Notes: generated by a model from the letters alone, not told the origin. Positions 51,193 through 61,947 are shown, counted from the first letter of the stretch. The stretch is 64,000 nt of DNA from Closterium sp. NIES-65 (GCA_948144175.1 CANXME010000790.1:1-64000); one strand, 5' to 3'. Translations and numbers: made by a program.

Positions 51193-53793
51193 CTAGGTAC
51201 AGCAGCGCTGATGATCACAAGGCGGAAGTGCCTTGGTGAAAACATCAGCAGTGTTGGCCTCAGAGGCTACGTACGCAAGTCGCAACTGACCACGCTGCTG
51301 TAGCTCACGAGCAAGGAAGTAGCGGAGAGCAATGTGCTTTCTTCTGTGCTCCTGTCTCTGCTCTCGACACAAGGCCAGCATGGCCTTGTTGTCGACGTAC
51401 AGGACTGGAGGAGAACGAGGCGGCTCTCCAAGGTCGGTCAGCAGGTAGGTGAGCCAGCGCAGCTCCTGGGCAGCCATAGCCCCGGCGTAGATCTCAGCCT
51501 CACAACTGGAGCCGAGAACAGAAGACGAGCGGGTAGCCCGCCACGAAACAGAGCCGGAACCAAGGCTGAAGGTGTAACCCTGTGACGACCGCTGCGTAGC
51601 CTGGTCGTCAGCCCAAGAAGCGTCTGCGTGTCCAGTGAGGACCACTGGACTCCGCCCTCCAAGCACTAGTCCCATGCCCGACGTACTGCACAAGTAGCGC
51701 AACACCCTCTTCGCTACATCCATGTGCTCCAGTCGGTGTCTCCCAGGAGCAACATAGCGCGCAAGAATGCTAAGAGGGTATGCAAGGTCAGGTCGAGTGC
51801 AGGTCATCAGGTACATGAGACAGCCAACAAGCTCTGGGTACGGGCCACTCGACTCTACGGACTCATCCGAAGGCAGAGCTGAGAGCGAGTGGCGAGTAGG
51901 CAGAGGAGTGGCCTGAGGCGAGGAGTACGTGAAGCCGAAGCGCTGAAGGACCTGCTACACCATGTGTGACTGAGTCAGGGTAATGGTGCGGCGTGCTCTG
52001 TCCCGGGTTATCTGCAAGCCAAGGTAGCTACGCAGTTCACCCAGGTCAGTGCACGTGTGTCTCTTCTGCAGCTCGGACTTTACGTAGGCGAGTGCAGCAG
52101 TGTTAGCAGTGGCAAACACTAAGTCGTCGACGTACACGAGTATGTAGAACGTCGGCAGAGAAGTGTCGGTGCGCAGAAACAGCGACGGGTCGGCAGTAGA
52201 AGGAGCAAACCCAAGTGCTGCCAGCGTAGCCCTCAGTGTGTTGTGCCACTCACGCGGCGCCTGGCGGAGACCGTAGACTGGACGCCGGAGACTCCACAAG
52301 GTACCAGGAGAGAAAGACCCAGTTAAGCCAGATGGGCGACGTAGCCAGATCTCCTCGTGCAGGCTGCCCAGCAAGAAAGCTGTGCTGAAGTCGAGAGAGT
52401 ACAGCTCGTAGTCCCGGTGAGCAGCAACGTGCAGCATTACACGAAGAGTGGTCATCTTCGGGGTGGGGGAGAAGGTCTGATAGTCAACTCCCTGCCGCTG
52501 ACTGAAGCCACGAGCCACGTAACGCTCCTTGAAGACAGGCGGAGAACCCGGCGGCTGCTTCACCCTGAAGATCCACATGCCACTGACGATGTTGGCCCCA
52601 GGAGGAGGGACAGCGTCAATGTAGGTGCGTGTGGACTTCCAGGAAGCCATCTCTGCATCCATAGCTGCCTGCCACTGAGAGGAGTAGGGACCCTCTATCG
52701 CCTCCGCGTAAGAGCGCGGAGTCGGGATGTCTAGTGCATCCGGGTCTCCCTCAGGGGCTAGCAGTACGGACGCGAGATGAGGTAAAGCGGCAGCCAAGCA
52801 CTGAAACTCCTCCTGCCTGTCCTCAAGGACGTCCGTGCCAAAGGCACACGCACCCCCGACGGACGGAGGACAGACAGACTCAGACTCAGCGACAAGACTA
52901 GCAGCGTAGTCTAGACGACAGCGAGCAGCAAAGTCGACGAGCTCAGTAACGAGGGCAGACGCAGCAAAAGACTCGAAGGAAGGGTCAGTGACAGCAGTAG
53001 CAAGGAGACGCGTGACAGTAGGACTGGCAGCACGAAGAGAGTCCGACGTAGGGTCGGCAAGAGTAGGAAGAGAGGACGTAGGAGGAGAAGGCAAAGGAGC
53101 ACGCAAAGGAGCAGTAGACGGACGCAGAGACATCCGGTGCGTGCCGGGGGCAGGAGGAGGACGCTGACGCGAACTACGAGCACTAGTGCTAGCAGGACGG
53201 ACAGGTGACGCTGGGCGAGACGCAGGCTCACGACGCTCAGTAAGACCGTCCGTAGGACCAGAGTAAGGAGAAGGAGCAGGCAGTGACTGGACGGGCTGTG
53301 GACACACTAAAGGAGGAGGAGGACCAGGAGGAGGCGAGAGACTAAGAACCTGCTGAAGGAGCGGAACGAAGTACGGCTGAGGGCGCGCGGCGACTCCAGA
53401 CACAGTAGGGACAGCACCGGTGTCCCCAGCGGCAGTACCGACGCCCGAGTCCGCAGCACCTGCAGGGACTCCAACACCAGGGTCCTCAGCACCAGTCGCA
53501 GCTCCAACGCCCGGGTCCTCAGCACCAGCAGCAGCTCCCACGCCCGGGTCCGCAGCACAAGCAGTAGCTCCAACGCCCGGGTCCGCAGCACCAGCAGCAG
53601 CTCCAACGCTCGGGTCCGCATCACCAGCAGCAGCTCCAACGCCCGGGTCCGCAGTACTAGCAGTAGCTCCAACGCCCGGGTCTGCAGTACTAGCAGCAGC
53701 TCCAACGCCTGGGTCCGCAGCACCTGCAGCAGCAGGGTCCGTGAGACGATTCGCGTTGGAGCTACTGCTAGTGTGCAACGGCGCTCGTACCAC
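51193..53793 (-). pseudogene. Copia-A3 linker, reverse transcriptase and RNase H
   Basis: One frame with a single TAG (about 51955, at HMV-stop-QVLQRF, Gln in A2). Linker with an 11-residue ADPGVGA array, Pro/Ser-rich stretch, then YAEAIEGPYSSQW, MWIFRVKQPPG, ARGFSQRQGVDY, FSTAFLLGSLHEEIW, YILVYVDDLVFA (about 52123), YLGLQITRDRARR, CTRPDLAYPLSILARYVAPG, and RNase H HADASWADD, SSCEAEIYAGAM, YVDNKAMLAL and ADVFTKALPPCDHQR. The RT-RNase H connection is present once, unlike A1/A2. Apart from the nonsense codon the enzyme looks whole. Confidence 0.93.
53400..53740 (-). repeat. 33 bp minisatellite coding an 11-residue repeat in A3
   Basis: About ten units of the type A-x-A-D-P-G-V-G-A-A-A, about 33 bp each, in the linker before RT. 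In frame with the RT ORF. Confidence 0.85.
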
Positions 53794-53940
53794 TCACGGA
53801 TCCGCTCACGAGAGGGGAGCTCCCGACTAGAAGGAGAAGTACCAGTACCAGTCTCCGTAGCACGCCTAGTCCCAGAGTTACCTCTCCGGAGGCTACAGTA
53901 CTGTAAGTACCACTCACGCAACTGCTCCGAGGAGAGGTCT
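53789..53940 (-). pseudogene. Copia-A3 linker with two REWY motifs
   Basis: Minus strand SSEQLREWYLQYC (about 53934-53900) and SRERIREWYERRC (about 53815-53780), joined by a Thr/Arg-rich stretch. Frame differs from the ORFs on both sides, marking the pol frameshift. Confidence 0.7.
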
Positions 53941-53942
53941 CG

Positions 53943-55859
53943 TCAAGGCGTAGGACCCCCTGGCCCAGCACCGCCAGAGTCAAAACTCTCAGACCTAGCA
54001 CCCCCAGACTCAGCACCCCCTATCACCGCACCCCCAGGCTCAGCACCCCCAGGCACAGCACCCCCAGGCTCAGCACCCCTAGTGTCTGCACCCCCAGGCT
54101 CAGCACCCCCAGAGACCGCACCCCAAGGCTCAGCACCCCCAGGCACAGCATCCCCAGGCTCAGCACCCCCAGCGTCCGCACCCCCAGGCTCAGCACTCCG
54201 AGCAGGACGAGAGTTGACAGCAACCTCAACAGGCTCGACCGGGTCTACCTGAGACACACCTGAGGGAGCGGCACCCTGAGGGGGGAGGGGGTCTACAACA
54301 GTAGCACCTGGCGCGAGGAAGAGAGGCGGGGGTGGGAGCGGGGCAGTGCGGTAGGGGAAGAGGCGGTAGTAGGGGACAGACTCGTCAAAAGTGACGTCCT
54401 GAGAGGGCAAGACCCGACGCGAGGTGGCGTGGTAAAACTGCCACCCGTGCGCGTCCGGAACAAAGCCGAGGAAGACACAGGGAACAGCACGAGAGGAGAG
54501 CTTGTCCGCAGACGAATCGCGGACAAAAGCTCGAGATCCCCAGACCCGGAAACGCGACGCATCGCCAACCTCCCCCGTCCACAGCAGTGTGGGCGAGGTC
54601 TCCGGTAAGGAGACACGGGGCCAGAGGTTGAGCTGATGCGCAGCGTACCGGACCGCAAACGGCCACAGAAAGTGGGGGGCAGCCGCATGGATCAAGGAGG
54701 TACGAGCAACCTCCATGACCAGGCCAATGCGGCGCTCCGCAACCCCATTCTGCTGTGGAGAGGCCGGAAGCGTGAACGACTGCTCAATGCCGTGCTCAGC
54801 ACAGTAGGCTGCCAAGAGGTCGGAGGAGAACTCACCACCTCTGTCAGAGTGCAAGCGCAGGACAGGAAAGTCCGAGCGGAAACGCTCGCTGAGCTGGAGA
54901 CGAGCTCTGCGGATCCAAGGGATCAAAACATCAGGGACCTCACCCTCGGTGCGCAAGGGGAAGACCGTGGTGTAGCGCGAGTAGTCGTCAACAACGATCA
55001 GGAAGTACCTCTCCTGACTCTGACCACGGACGCGGGCTGGGCCCCACACGTCCATGTGGAGCGTCTGCAAAGGAGCAGTCGTCGAGGGAAACGAGGAGGA
55101 GTGAGGAGCGGCGCGCTGCCGCCCCTCGACACAGTGAAGGCAGGGAGGAGCAGGCGAGGGTGGGAGAGGAGGGAGGACCCTGGGAAGACCAGAGACAAGG
55201 TACCGGGAGTGCATGGCACGAAGGCGTTGCACAGACGGGTGACCAATTCGGTGGTGCCAGAGGACAGTCTCGTGCGCTAGAGAGCGACACGAGCAGGGGG
55301 CAGACAGCTGACCTGACGCGGACGCAAACGCAGACGCAGACGCAGCGACCTGAGGGGAGGCAGTTTTAAGTGTGTACAGGTCCGACCCCGGCTGCCGGGT
55401 GAAGGTAGCCAAGTGGCGGCCCGTACGAGCACACGTGCAGTGTGTCACACGCTCGTAGGCAGGGATAAACTGGTTAACACCCCCGTCCCGGAGAGCACAA
55501 CCTGCCACCAAGTTCGTGGAGAACGAGGGGAGGTGGAGACCTGACAGTGTGCCTGACGGGACCGCAGGACAGGGAAGGACAGTAGAGGAGGTCGCAATGA
55601 CCGGACCCCCAGAGGGGTCAGCAAGGGAGACAGCAACTGGCCGAGCAAGGGGCTCAAGGGCAGTGCGGTCACGAAAGAAACAGCGAGAGGCACCTGAATC
55701 CAGCGTGAAGGTGTGCAGTGCTGTAGTCGACACCGTACCAGGGGGGGCAGACACGCACGCACCTAAAGCAGCAGCCTCAACCAGCACCTGGGGTAGCAGA
55801 CACGTGGGTACCTGGAGCAGCAGACGCACTCGTCCGAATGCCCGGGTCGGGCGGGACAC
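53943..55859 (-). CDS. Copia-A3 protease-integrase ORF (part of broken gag-pol)
   Basis: 638 open codons, the largest intact piece of A3 pol. Protease LHTFTLDSGASRCFF (about 55690); pre-integrase LWHHRIGHPSVQRLRAMH with CLHCVEGRQ; integrase LHMDVWGPARVRGQ, YFLIVVDDYSRY, LHSDRGGEFSSDLL and NGVAERRIGLVMEVAR supplying D, D and E; C-terminal VWGSRAFVRDSSADK and VFLGFVPDAHGW; then a GGAEPGGAD array. It is the middle of a polyprotein, so the listed start is only the first in-frame ATG. It ends at TGA 53943, after which the linker continues in another frame. Confidence 0.88.
   Translation of the reverse strand: MSRPTRAFGRVRLLLQVPTCLLPQVLVEAAALGACVSAPPGTVSTTALHTFTLDSGASRCFFRDRTALEPLARPVAVSLADPSGGPVIATSSTVLPCPAVPSGTLSGLHLPSFSTNLVAGCALRDGGVNQFIPAYERVTHCTCARTGRHLATFTRQPGSDLYTLKTASPQVAASASAFASASGQLSAPCSCRSLAHETVLWHHRIGHPSVQRLRAMHSRYLVSGLPRVLPPLPPSPAPPCLHCVEGRQRAAPHSSSFPSTTAPLQTLHMDVWGPARVRGQSQERYFLIVVDDYSRYTTVFPLRTEGEVPDVLIPWIRRARLQLSERFRSDFPVLRLHSDRGGEFSSDLLAAYCAEHGIEQSFTLPASPQQNGVAERRIGLVMEVARTSLIHAAAPHFLWPFAVRYAAHQLNLWPRVSLPETSPTLLWTGEVGDASRFRVWGSRAFVRDSSADKLSSRAVPCVFLGFVPDAHGWQFYHATSRRVLPSQDVTFDESVPYYRLFPYRTAPLPPPPLFLAPGATVVDPLPPQGAAPSGVSQVDPVEPVEVAVNSRPARSAEPGGADAGGAEPGDAVPGGAEPWGAVSGGAEPGGADTRGAEPGGAVPGGAEPGGAVIGGAESGGARSESFDSGGAGPGGPTP
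53980..54200 (-). repeat. GAEPG-coding 15 bp minisatellite in A3
   Basis: Plus strand CACCCCCAGGCTCAG repeated about 14 times. Encodes Gly-Ala-Glu-Pro-Gly on the minus strand at the end of the integrase ORF. Same array as A1 5480-5720. Confidence 0.88.
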
Positions 55860-57198
55860 TCAGGTACTCAGAACCCTCTCCACTAGTAGACATCACATAC
55901 ATGGCAGAGAGAATAGCATCAAAGTCTAGAGCATAGATGTCAATCCCCTTCTTCAGGAGATCAAGCCAGCGGGGCAGCTCAGTGGCCTGAGGGAACTGAA
56001 CACGCCAAGCGTCGCTCAGACGAGCAAAGCAACGCTGTGTGGCGTGCGGTCCCCCACACGGCTGGCCAGTGCGGTCACCAGTGCGAATGACGTACGTGCA
56101 GCTAAGGCCACCCCCCCCCCCCCCCCCCGTGCTGAGAGTACCACTCACGGACCTCCTGGGGCGAGGGAGTGTGCTGCTGTCCCTGGCCACCGCCAGTGCC
56201 TCCACGACCACCACTCCCGCCACAACCTCCTCGACCACCCCAACCCCTGCCGCCGCCTCGTCCACCGCCACCCCCACTGCCTCCTCCGCCCCGGCCACCT
56301 CCCCCGCCGCTGCTGCCACCCCCACCACCGCTACCCCCTCCCCCACCCGCGCCACCCCCCCCGCCACCACCTCCCCCACCACCGCCACCCCCGCTGTCAC
56401 CACCACCGCCCTTGCCCCCTTTGCCCTTGCCGCTGCAGCGTCCGCTCGAAGCAGACGCAGTCCCGACCTTCTCAGCACCAAGGAGGTTGACAGCAGCAGC
56501 AGAGGCGACAGAGGGAAGAAGGGGGGAGGGAGGACACCCCTCAAAGAACGGGGCACGGAGGTCACCGCGAGAGGCACCTACAGCGACTATGCTAGTCTCG
56601 GCTGCAAGGAGTTGCTTCTCGAGTTGGGCAATGGTGAGCTCGGTGGGGCAGCGAGTGAGGAAGTGGTCCCTGACTGAGCGCAGCGAGTCAGGGAGGCGCG
56701 TAACTAGGTGGTAGAGAGTGATCCAGAGTGGGGTTGGGTTCGTGGTGAGGAACTCATCAGGCATAGCGGCGCGGAAGCGAGCCTCACTAGTGCGGAGGTG
56801 GGTAATGAGGTCAGCGACAGTGTGAAAGGAAGCTAAGTCGGGGAACAGGTTAGGAAGAGAGAGACGGCCTAGAGCAGCAGAGGCCGGTGAGGAGTAGCGG
56901 GCAACGACAGCAGTGTACAGTGCCTGTGCAGTCTTGTGCTGCCCAAAGTGCTCGCGCTTATCTATCGGCAGAGAGTTGCGAATAGCGAAGCGAGCATGGG
57001 CGTCACGAGTCTGCCACTGTGAGCAAGCAGTGCTGTCGGCAGTAGCAGCAGGAGCAGTAGCGTGGCCTAGGCGTGATCGTACAGTGAGATGTCTTCCTTA
57101 GCAGTGAGCTGTAGGAAGAGGTGTAGGTCATCAAGCCAGGTGTCGAACTTCACTGGGCGGCCCTCAGCATCGAAGGCTAGCACAGGAGGGCTAGCCAT
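55777..57198 (-). pseudogene. Copia-A3 gag
   Basis: ATG 57198, MASPPVLAFDAEGRPVKFDT then WLDDLHLFLQL, typical of copia gag N-termini. A frameshift near 57070 follows, then ACSQWQTRDAHARFAIRNSL, EHFGQHKTAQALYTAVVARY and the ORF from MPDEFLTTN (56764) with RLPDSLRSVRDHFLTRCP. Next come a Gly-rich run of about 100 residues (56150-56440), REWYSQHG, a G homopolymer, and in another frame the Cys/His motif CTYVIRTG...GQPCGGPHATQRC and FARLSDAWRVQFP. The spacing C-X13-C-X3-H-X4-C differs from the usual CCHC knuckle. Confidence 0.82.
56105..56130. repeat. Poly-C homopolymer in A3 gag
   Basis: A run of about 17-18 C (plus strand) follows CCAC. It encodes Gly on the minus strand and lies exactly where the gag frame changes, so it could be a slippage site or an assembly length error. 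Confidence 0.75.
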
Positions 57199-57932
57199 GG
57201 CAGCAGCAGTAGTAAAAGCAGTAGGAGCAGTAGGGTAGGTAGGGCGGCGAGGCTCGGTACAAGTAGGGCGGCGCGGCTCGGTATAGGTAGGGCGGCTCGG
57301 TTCGGGCGGCTCCGGTCGGGCGGCGCGGCTCGGGTCGGGCGGCTCGGTTCCGTTAGGGCCGGGCTGTTCGATGCGGGCGGCGCGGTCGAGGTGGGGCCGT
57401 TCGAGGCGGTTAAGGGTGAGCGCGGGGAGCGGGTGGGGTAAGGGACGGGGCCGACGCGAGCCGAAAGGGGTAGGGACGGGGCCGACGCGGGCTGGTAGGG
57501 GTAGGGACGGGGCCGACGCGGGCTGTTAGGGGTAGGGACGGGGCCGACGCGGGCCTCTAGGGGTAGGGACGGGGGCCGACGCGGGCCTCTAGGGGTAGGA
57601 TCGGGGCCGTCGCGGGCCTCTAGGGGTAGGGACGGGGCCGTCGCGGGCCTCTAGGGGTAAGGACAGGGCCGTCGCGGGCCTCTAGGGGTAGGGATCGGGG
57701 CCGACGCGGGCCTCTAGGGTAGGCGCGGGGCCGACGCGGGCCTCTAGGGGACGAGCTCGGGGCCGGCGCGGGCCGTTAGGGTTAGGCGCGGGGCCGATTC
57801 GGGGCCTCTAGGTGCAACAGCGCGGGGCCTACAGGGCCTCTAGAGGCGTGAACGCCGAGGCGCCCTAGGGCAGGTAGGCAGATAGGCAGGTAGGTAGTGG
57901 TGGGCCCTTAGGAAAAACGGTCCTAGGAAGGA
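57199..57932 (-). other. Copia-A3 leader with GC-rich minisatellites
   Basis: No supported gene. 57230-57400 has GGGCGGCGCGGCTCGG-type repeats. About 57465-57830 has roughly ten copies of a 31 bp unit (core GGGGTAGGGACGGGGCCGAC). The A1 leader has an unrelated GC-rich array in the same position. Confidence 0.8.
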
Positions 57933-57946
57933 CCTGCTCTATACCA
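57933..57946 (-). promoter_or_regulatory. Primer-binding site of A3
   Basis: Minus-strand TGGTATAGAGCAGG adjoining the LTR. It equals the initiator-Met PBS TGGTATCAGAGC with the C missing. Confidence 0.75.
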
Positions 57947-58074
57947 TGTTGAACAAGGAAATGAAATGACTATGAATGAATTGGGTACAAATATGGAAAC
58001 CTAGAAATGTGTACCCCCTATAGGCTAACCCACTGTAGCCTAAACAACTACAACAATAGATATATTGTTTGACA
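57947..58074 (-). repeat. Copia-A3 5' LTR (128 bp)
   Basis: One difference from 50808-50935. Followed on the plus strand by CAGGA and the resumed Copia-C2 integrase. Confidence 0.93.
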
Positions 58075-58079
58075 CAGGA

Positions 58080-60769
58080 CGGTGGTGGAGTCGGTGCGGA
58101 CAATGCTGCTGCACATGGGTGTGCAGCACCACTGGTGGCACCTCGCTCTGCGGCAGGCCGTCTGGGTCCGCAACTGCCTTGAGAGGTCGACGCTGCCGCC
58201 GGGGACAACGCCGCACCAGCTGCTGACCGGGAAGAAGCCCGACTTGTCGCTCGCGCGGGTGTGGGGCTGCATGGCGCAGTTCCTTGTCCCTGAGCAGCAG
58301 CGTGGTGGGAAGCTGAAGCCGAAGGCCAGGTGGGGCCTGCACCTTGGCGTGTCGGCGGCGAGCAAGGGCTGGGAGCTCCTCGACGTCAACACCGACCGAG
58401 TGGTCACCACGTCGGACGTGGTGTTTTACGAGGAGATGTCACTGGCCGAGTGGAAGACGGAACATGGGCCGGTGTCCGGCCGCTCGTCGTCCACCCCGCC
58501 CTCTGACACCTCGTCGGCGACGCTGCCGCTGCTTGCCGAGAACGGTGAGCTTGCTACTGAGGACGTCGAGGACGTCCACACCCCTACCCCTCACCCTCTG
58601 ACCCCTGCCCCTCCCCTCGTGGCCGACCTGCGTGGGCTGACCTCGGTGTCGGCCTCCGGCGATGAGGGGAGTCGTGGGACGCCGCCTTCGTCGCCGGCCA
58701 AGTGCATCGCCGGTGGCCGATGTAACGAGCGGCGAATCGACGTGGGATTGCAGACGACAGGGGAGGAATAGGTCGAGGAGCAGCAGCCGACAAGGGAGCA
58801 GGCTGCCGTGAAGCCGACCACGGAGCAGTCGGCGACCGGGCCGTCGGCAGGGAAGCCGAACACTGGGGAGAAGTCGGCAGGGAAGCCGACCACAGTGGAG
58901 CAGTCGGCTGGTACGCTGACTGAGGAGCAGCAGGACGCCGAGGGCAGCGACGACAGCGACGATGGAGGGGATGCCAAGGGGGTCCAGCCAAGACCACGGC
59001 GTTCAGGCCGACTTCGGAGGCCGCCTGACTTCTTTGTCCCCGCTGCCTTCACCACGGTGTATGACGTGGACGATGACGACGACCTGCTGTACGACGACGC
59101 CGAGGAGGATGAGGAGTTTCCGGAGCTCGACCCCGACATGCTAGCCGACCCCGAGCACCGTTGGGACATCTCGACAATGACAGTGAAGGAGGCGTTGGCG
59201 AGCTGGAAGGGCCCGGCGGTGAAGGCCGCCATGGAGGAGGAGATTCGCAGCCTCATCAACATGGGCACTTGGGAGCTGGTCGAACGCCCGCCCGAGGTGA
59301 ACGTCATGAAGAACCGGTGGGTGTTGACGACGAAGTACCACATTGACGACACCGTCGAGCTAGAGAAGGCGAGGCTGGTCGTGAAGGGCTTCACACAGGT
59401 GTACGGCGCCGACTACGATGAGACGTTCGCGCCGGTGAGCAGCTACGTCACGTTGAGGATCTTCCTCAGCATCGTCGCTGTCCTCAACCTCAACCTGATG
59501 CAGCTCGACATGAAGATCGCCTTCCTGCCGAGCAAGCTCGATCGGGTGCTGTACATGTCCCAGCCGGACTACTTCAACGATGGAACCGTCCGGGTGTGTA
59601 ACCTGCTGAAGAGCCTGTACGGGCTGAAGCAGTCGCCGCTGTTGTGGTACTTGGCGCTCAACGATGTGCTGGTCGGCGCCGGGTGGAAGAAGAGCCAGGT
59701 CGACGAGGCTCTTTACTTCAAGGTCGGCGAGGGTGGAGTGGCCTGCTGGGTGCTGGTCTACGTCGACGACCTGCTTGACGCCAGCAGCAGCACCGCGATG
59801 CTGAAGGAGCTGAAGGAGCTGCTGGAAGCCGCCTTCGAGCTGCGCGAGATCTCGCCGGTGCAGAAGTACCTCGGGCTGGAGATCGTGCGCGATAGGTCGG
59901 CGAGAAAGCTGTGGCTGCACCAACAAGGCTACGCCGGCAAGCTGCGTAGGCGCTTCCTCGACGAGGAGCAGACCGGGCGCACCCCGAAGACGCCGGTCTC
60001 GGTCGGCGCATGCGCCGAGCTCGCCTTCGATAACGAGGAGGCGCAGGAACGGCAGGAGGAGGAGTACCGGCAGAAGGTCGGCTCGCTGCAGTTGGCGGCG
60101 ACGACGACGAGGCCGGACATCGCCTTCGCCTGCAGCAAACTGGGGAGCGGCCTCACGGTGAGGAGCGACCAGCACTGGCGCGAGGTCGACCGCTGCCTCG
60201 CCTACCTCGCCAACACGTGTGATACCGCTCTGGAGTTCGGCGGTGGACCTGGGTCACTGGAGCTGGTCGGCTACGTGGACGCCGACGACGCCGGTGACAA
60301 GCAGAACAGAACGAGCACGGGCAGCTACGTGTTCGTCTACGGAGGGGCTGCAGTCTCTTGGTCGAGCCAGCACATCAAGTGCGCGACATTGTCATCGACC
60401 GAGTCGGAGTACGTGGCGGCCACTGAAGCTGGCAAGGAGGGACGCCGCCTTCGCTTCCTCCTCGCAGAGTTCCGGCAGCTGGACGCCGGGAAGCCAACTG
60501 TCCTGCGCGTAGACAACAAGTCGGCCATCACAGTCGCCGAGGGCATGGGGTTGAAAGGCAACCTCAAGCACATGGAGCGGCGACAGGCCTGGCTGCAGCA
60601 CATGGTGAAGCGCGGGAAGTTCTCGCTGCAGTACATCCCAACCGCTGAGCAGCCGGCCGATTTCTTGACGAAGGCGCTGCACTATCCGGCCTTCAACCGG
60701 TGCTCCGTCGCAATCGGCCAGGTGCGCTTGGCCGACGTGAGCGACGGCGACAACGACGTGCAGCAGTAG
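58080..60769 (+). pseudogene. Copia-C2 integrase end, RT and RNase H
   Basis: Same frame as 48701-50807 once A3 and a 5 bp TSD are removed. TVVESVRTMLLHMG, PHQLLTGKKPDLSLARVWGC (integrase C-part), acidic linker with TAG at 58769-58771, RRSGRLRRPPDFF, then RT with WELVERPPE, RLVVKGFTQVYGADY, QLDMKIAFLPSKLD, SLYGLKQSPLLWY, YVDD 59759-59770 and YLGLEIVRD; RNase H with GYVDADDAGDKQNRTS, STESEYVAATEAGKEG, LRVDNKSAI and QPADFLTKAL. RT reads MKIAFL where TAFL is usual. From 58808 to 60769 it is open for 653 codons. Confidence 0.93.
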
Positions 60770-60898
60770 GTGCCATGCCCTCTTGCATGGCTGGTGCGGT
60801 GACCGGCGTGCTGTGTGTTGGGTGCACGCCGACGGGCTTTTCTCGGAGCTGTACTACCGTGTGGGCTAGGGGGGCCAAGCGAGAACGCGGCAGGGGAG
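60770..60898 (+). other. Copia-C2 3' untranslated region and polypurine tract
   Basis: Short GC-rich stretch ending GCGGCAGGGGAG before the LTR. No gene. Confidence 0.75.
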
Positions 60899-61947
60899 TG
60901 TCAACGGGAGCGTTGTAAGGCCCCGTCCTCGCTTGGGCGGAGCCAACCTTGTGGTCGGATGTGCGAGGGTTGCAGCCGACCTGCACCAGTGGGCACGGGG
61001 GCCACTGCAAGGGCGCCAAGCAGGAAGACGCCGCCTTGGAGGCCTGGTTGGTTTCCCGGACGCCTGGACGGCGTCCTGGGAAGCTGGACGCCGAGCTGGG
61101 CGTCGCCACGACCACCCGGACGTCTGGTCGACGTCGTGGGCGTCTGCACGGCGTCCGGGGGTCCGGACGCCTACCTGGGCGTCGGGTCCCGACACCGACC
61201 TGGGTGTCTAGTCGGCGTCGTGGGAGGAGGGACGCCGCTCTGGAGATGTGGTCGTCGTCCTGGGCGTCTGGACACCGACCTGGGGGTTCGGAAGGCGTCC
61301 TGGGCGCCTGGACGCCGGACTGGGGACGCCGGGCATGCGTGGCCGGCTACGGACTGCGTGGGTCTACCAGGCGTGGTTGCCCGGTCGATCGGGATACCCG
61401 GGCGACGTGCGCGAGTGTCGCCAGGGTGGAGATTGCGAGACCGACCTCGGGGTTGGTATCCCGAGGTCGACGTGGCTGGTGGACACAGTCGCTGGCGTGG
61501 AGTCTGCCAGGCGTCTGCGTTGTGCACGTGACAAGGAAGTGCGCACCAACCAGCTGCGCGCACCTGCGAAGCAGGTGCACCGTTTTCCTACGGGTGCAAC
61601 GCTTTGCAGCCCACTTGCTGCAGCACAAGCACACCGTGGACTTGCAACGTTGGCGAACCGCTACTCTACAACGCTGGAGCGGTGCGAGCGCTGCTGCACT
61701 GGAGTGCGGTCGACCGTGCTGCGCTGGAGGTCGACCAGCAGCCTAGCTAGCACTGATGTAGTCTGTGATGCCAATGTTGTTGCTATCGTTGTTGTCATGT
61801 TTTCCTAGTGAAACTCTTGCAAATTCTCCCCGTGAACAAGAAGGGAGCATAAACACAAGGAAACGACTAAGTGAACGGACGCAGAGATAACACGAGCACA
61901 CGTGCCTAGCCCGTAGTCTAGCTCCCGTTGCTGCAGTTATCTCCGCA
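60899..61947 (+). repeat. Copia-C2 3' LTR (1049 bp)
   Basis: Same length as the 5' LTR with about 45 differences by eye. Ends TATCTCCGCA, then CCCCC and the resumed B8 sequence. Confidence 0.93.

Larger units (their letters stand above)
50808..58074 (-). mobile_element. Copia-A3, nearly complete short-LTR Ty1/copia element
   Basis: A 7267 bp minus-strand element: 5' LTR 58074-57947, PBS 57946-57933, repetitive leader, gag from ATG 57198, protease, integrase, linker, RT, RNase H to 51193, 3' LTR 50935-50808. The LTRs differ at one position by eye (A/T near 50838/57977). Inserted in the Copia-C2 integrase between EREMR and TVVES. Gag is shifted near 57070 and the gag-end frame changes at a G17-18 run near 56120; pol is shifted near 53930 and has one nonsense codon near 51955. 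Confidence 0.95.
47168..61947 (+). mobile_element. Copia-C2, complete Ty1/copia element hosting A3
   Basis: LTRs of 1049 bp at 47168-48216 and 60899-61947, leader, gag-pol frame 48701-60769 opened by A3 (50808-58074), polypurine tract GCAGGGGAG and TSD CCCCC. Excluding A3 the element is about 7.5 kb. LTRs differ at about 45 sites by eye (about 4%), so it is clearly older than B1, B2 and A3. Apart from A3, only two nonsense codons were seen in gag-pol (50651 and 58769). Confidence 0.94.

Noticed and set aside
56169..56714. Plus-strand proline-rich ORF (extensin-like) over A3 gag
   Set aside because: It is the antisense of the Gly-rich gag stretch. The minus frame continues into recognisable gag on the 5' side.
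60815..61746. Long Arg/Pro/Gly-rich ORFs in Copia-C LTRs (238, 265 and 255 codons)
   Set aside because: Several overlapping frames on both strands are open at once over GGACGCC-type repeats, which is composition and not coding.
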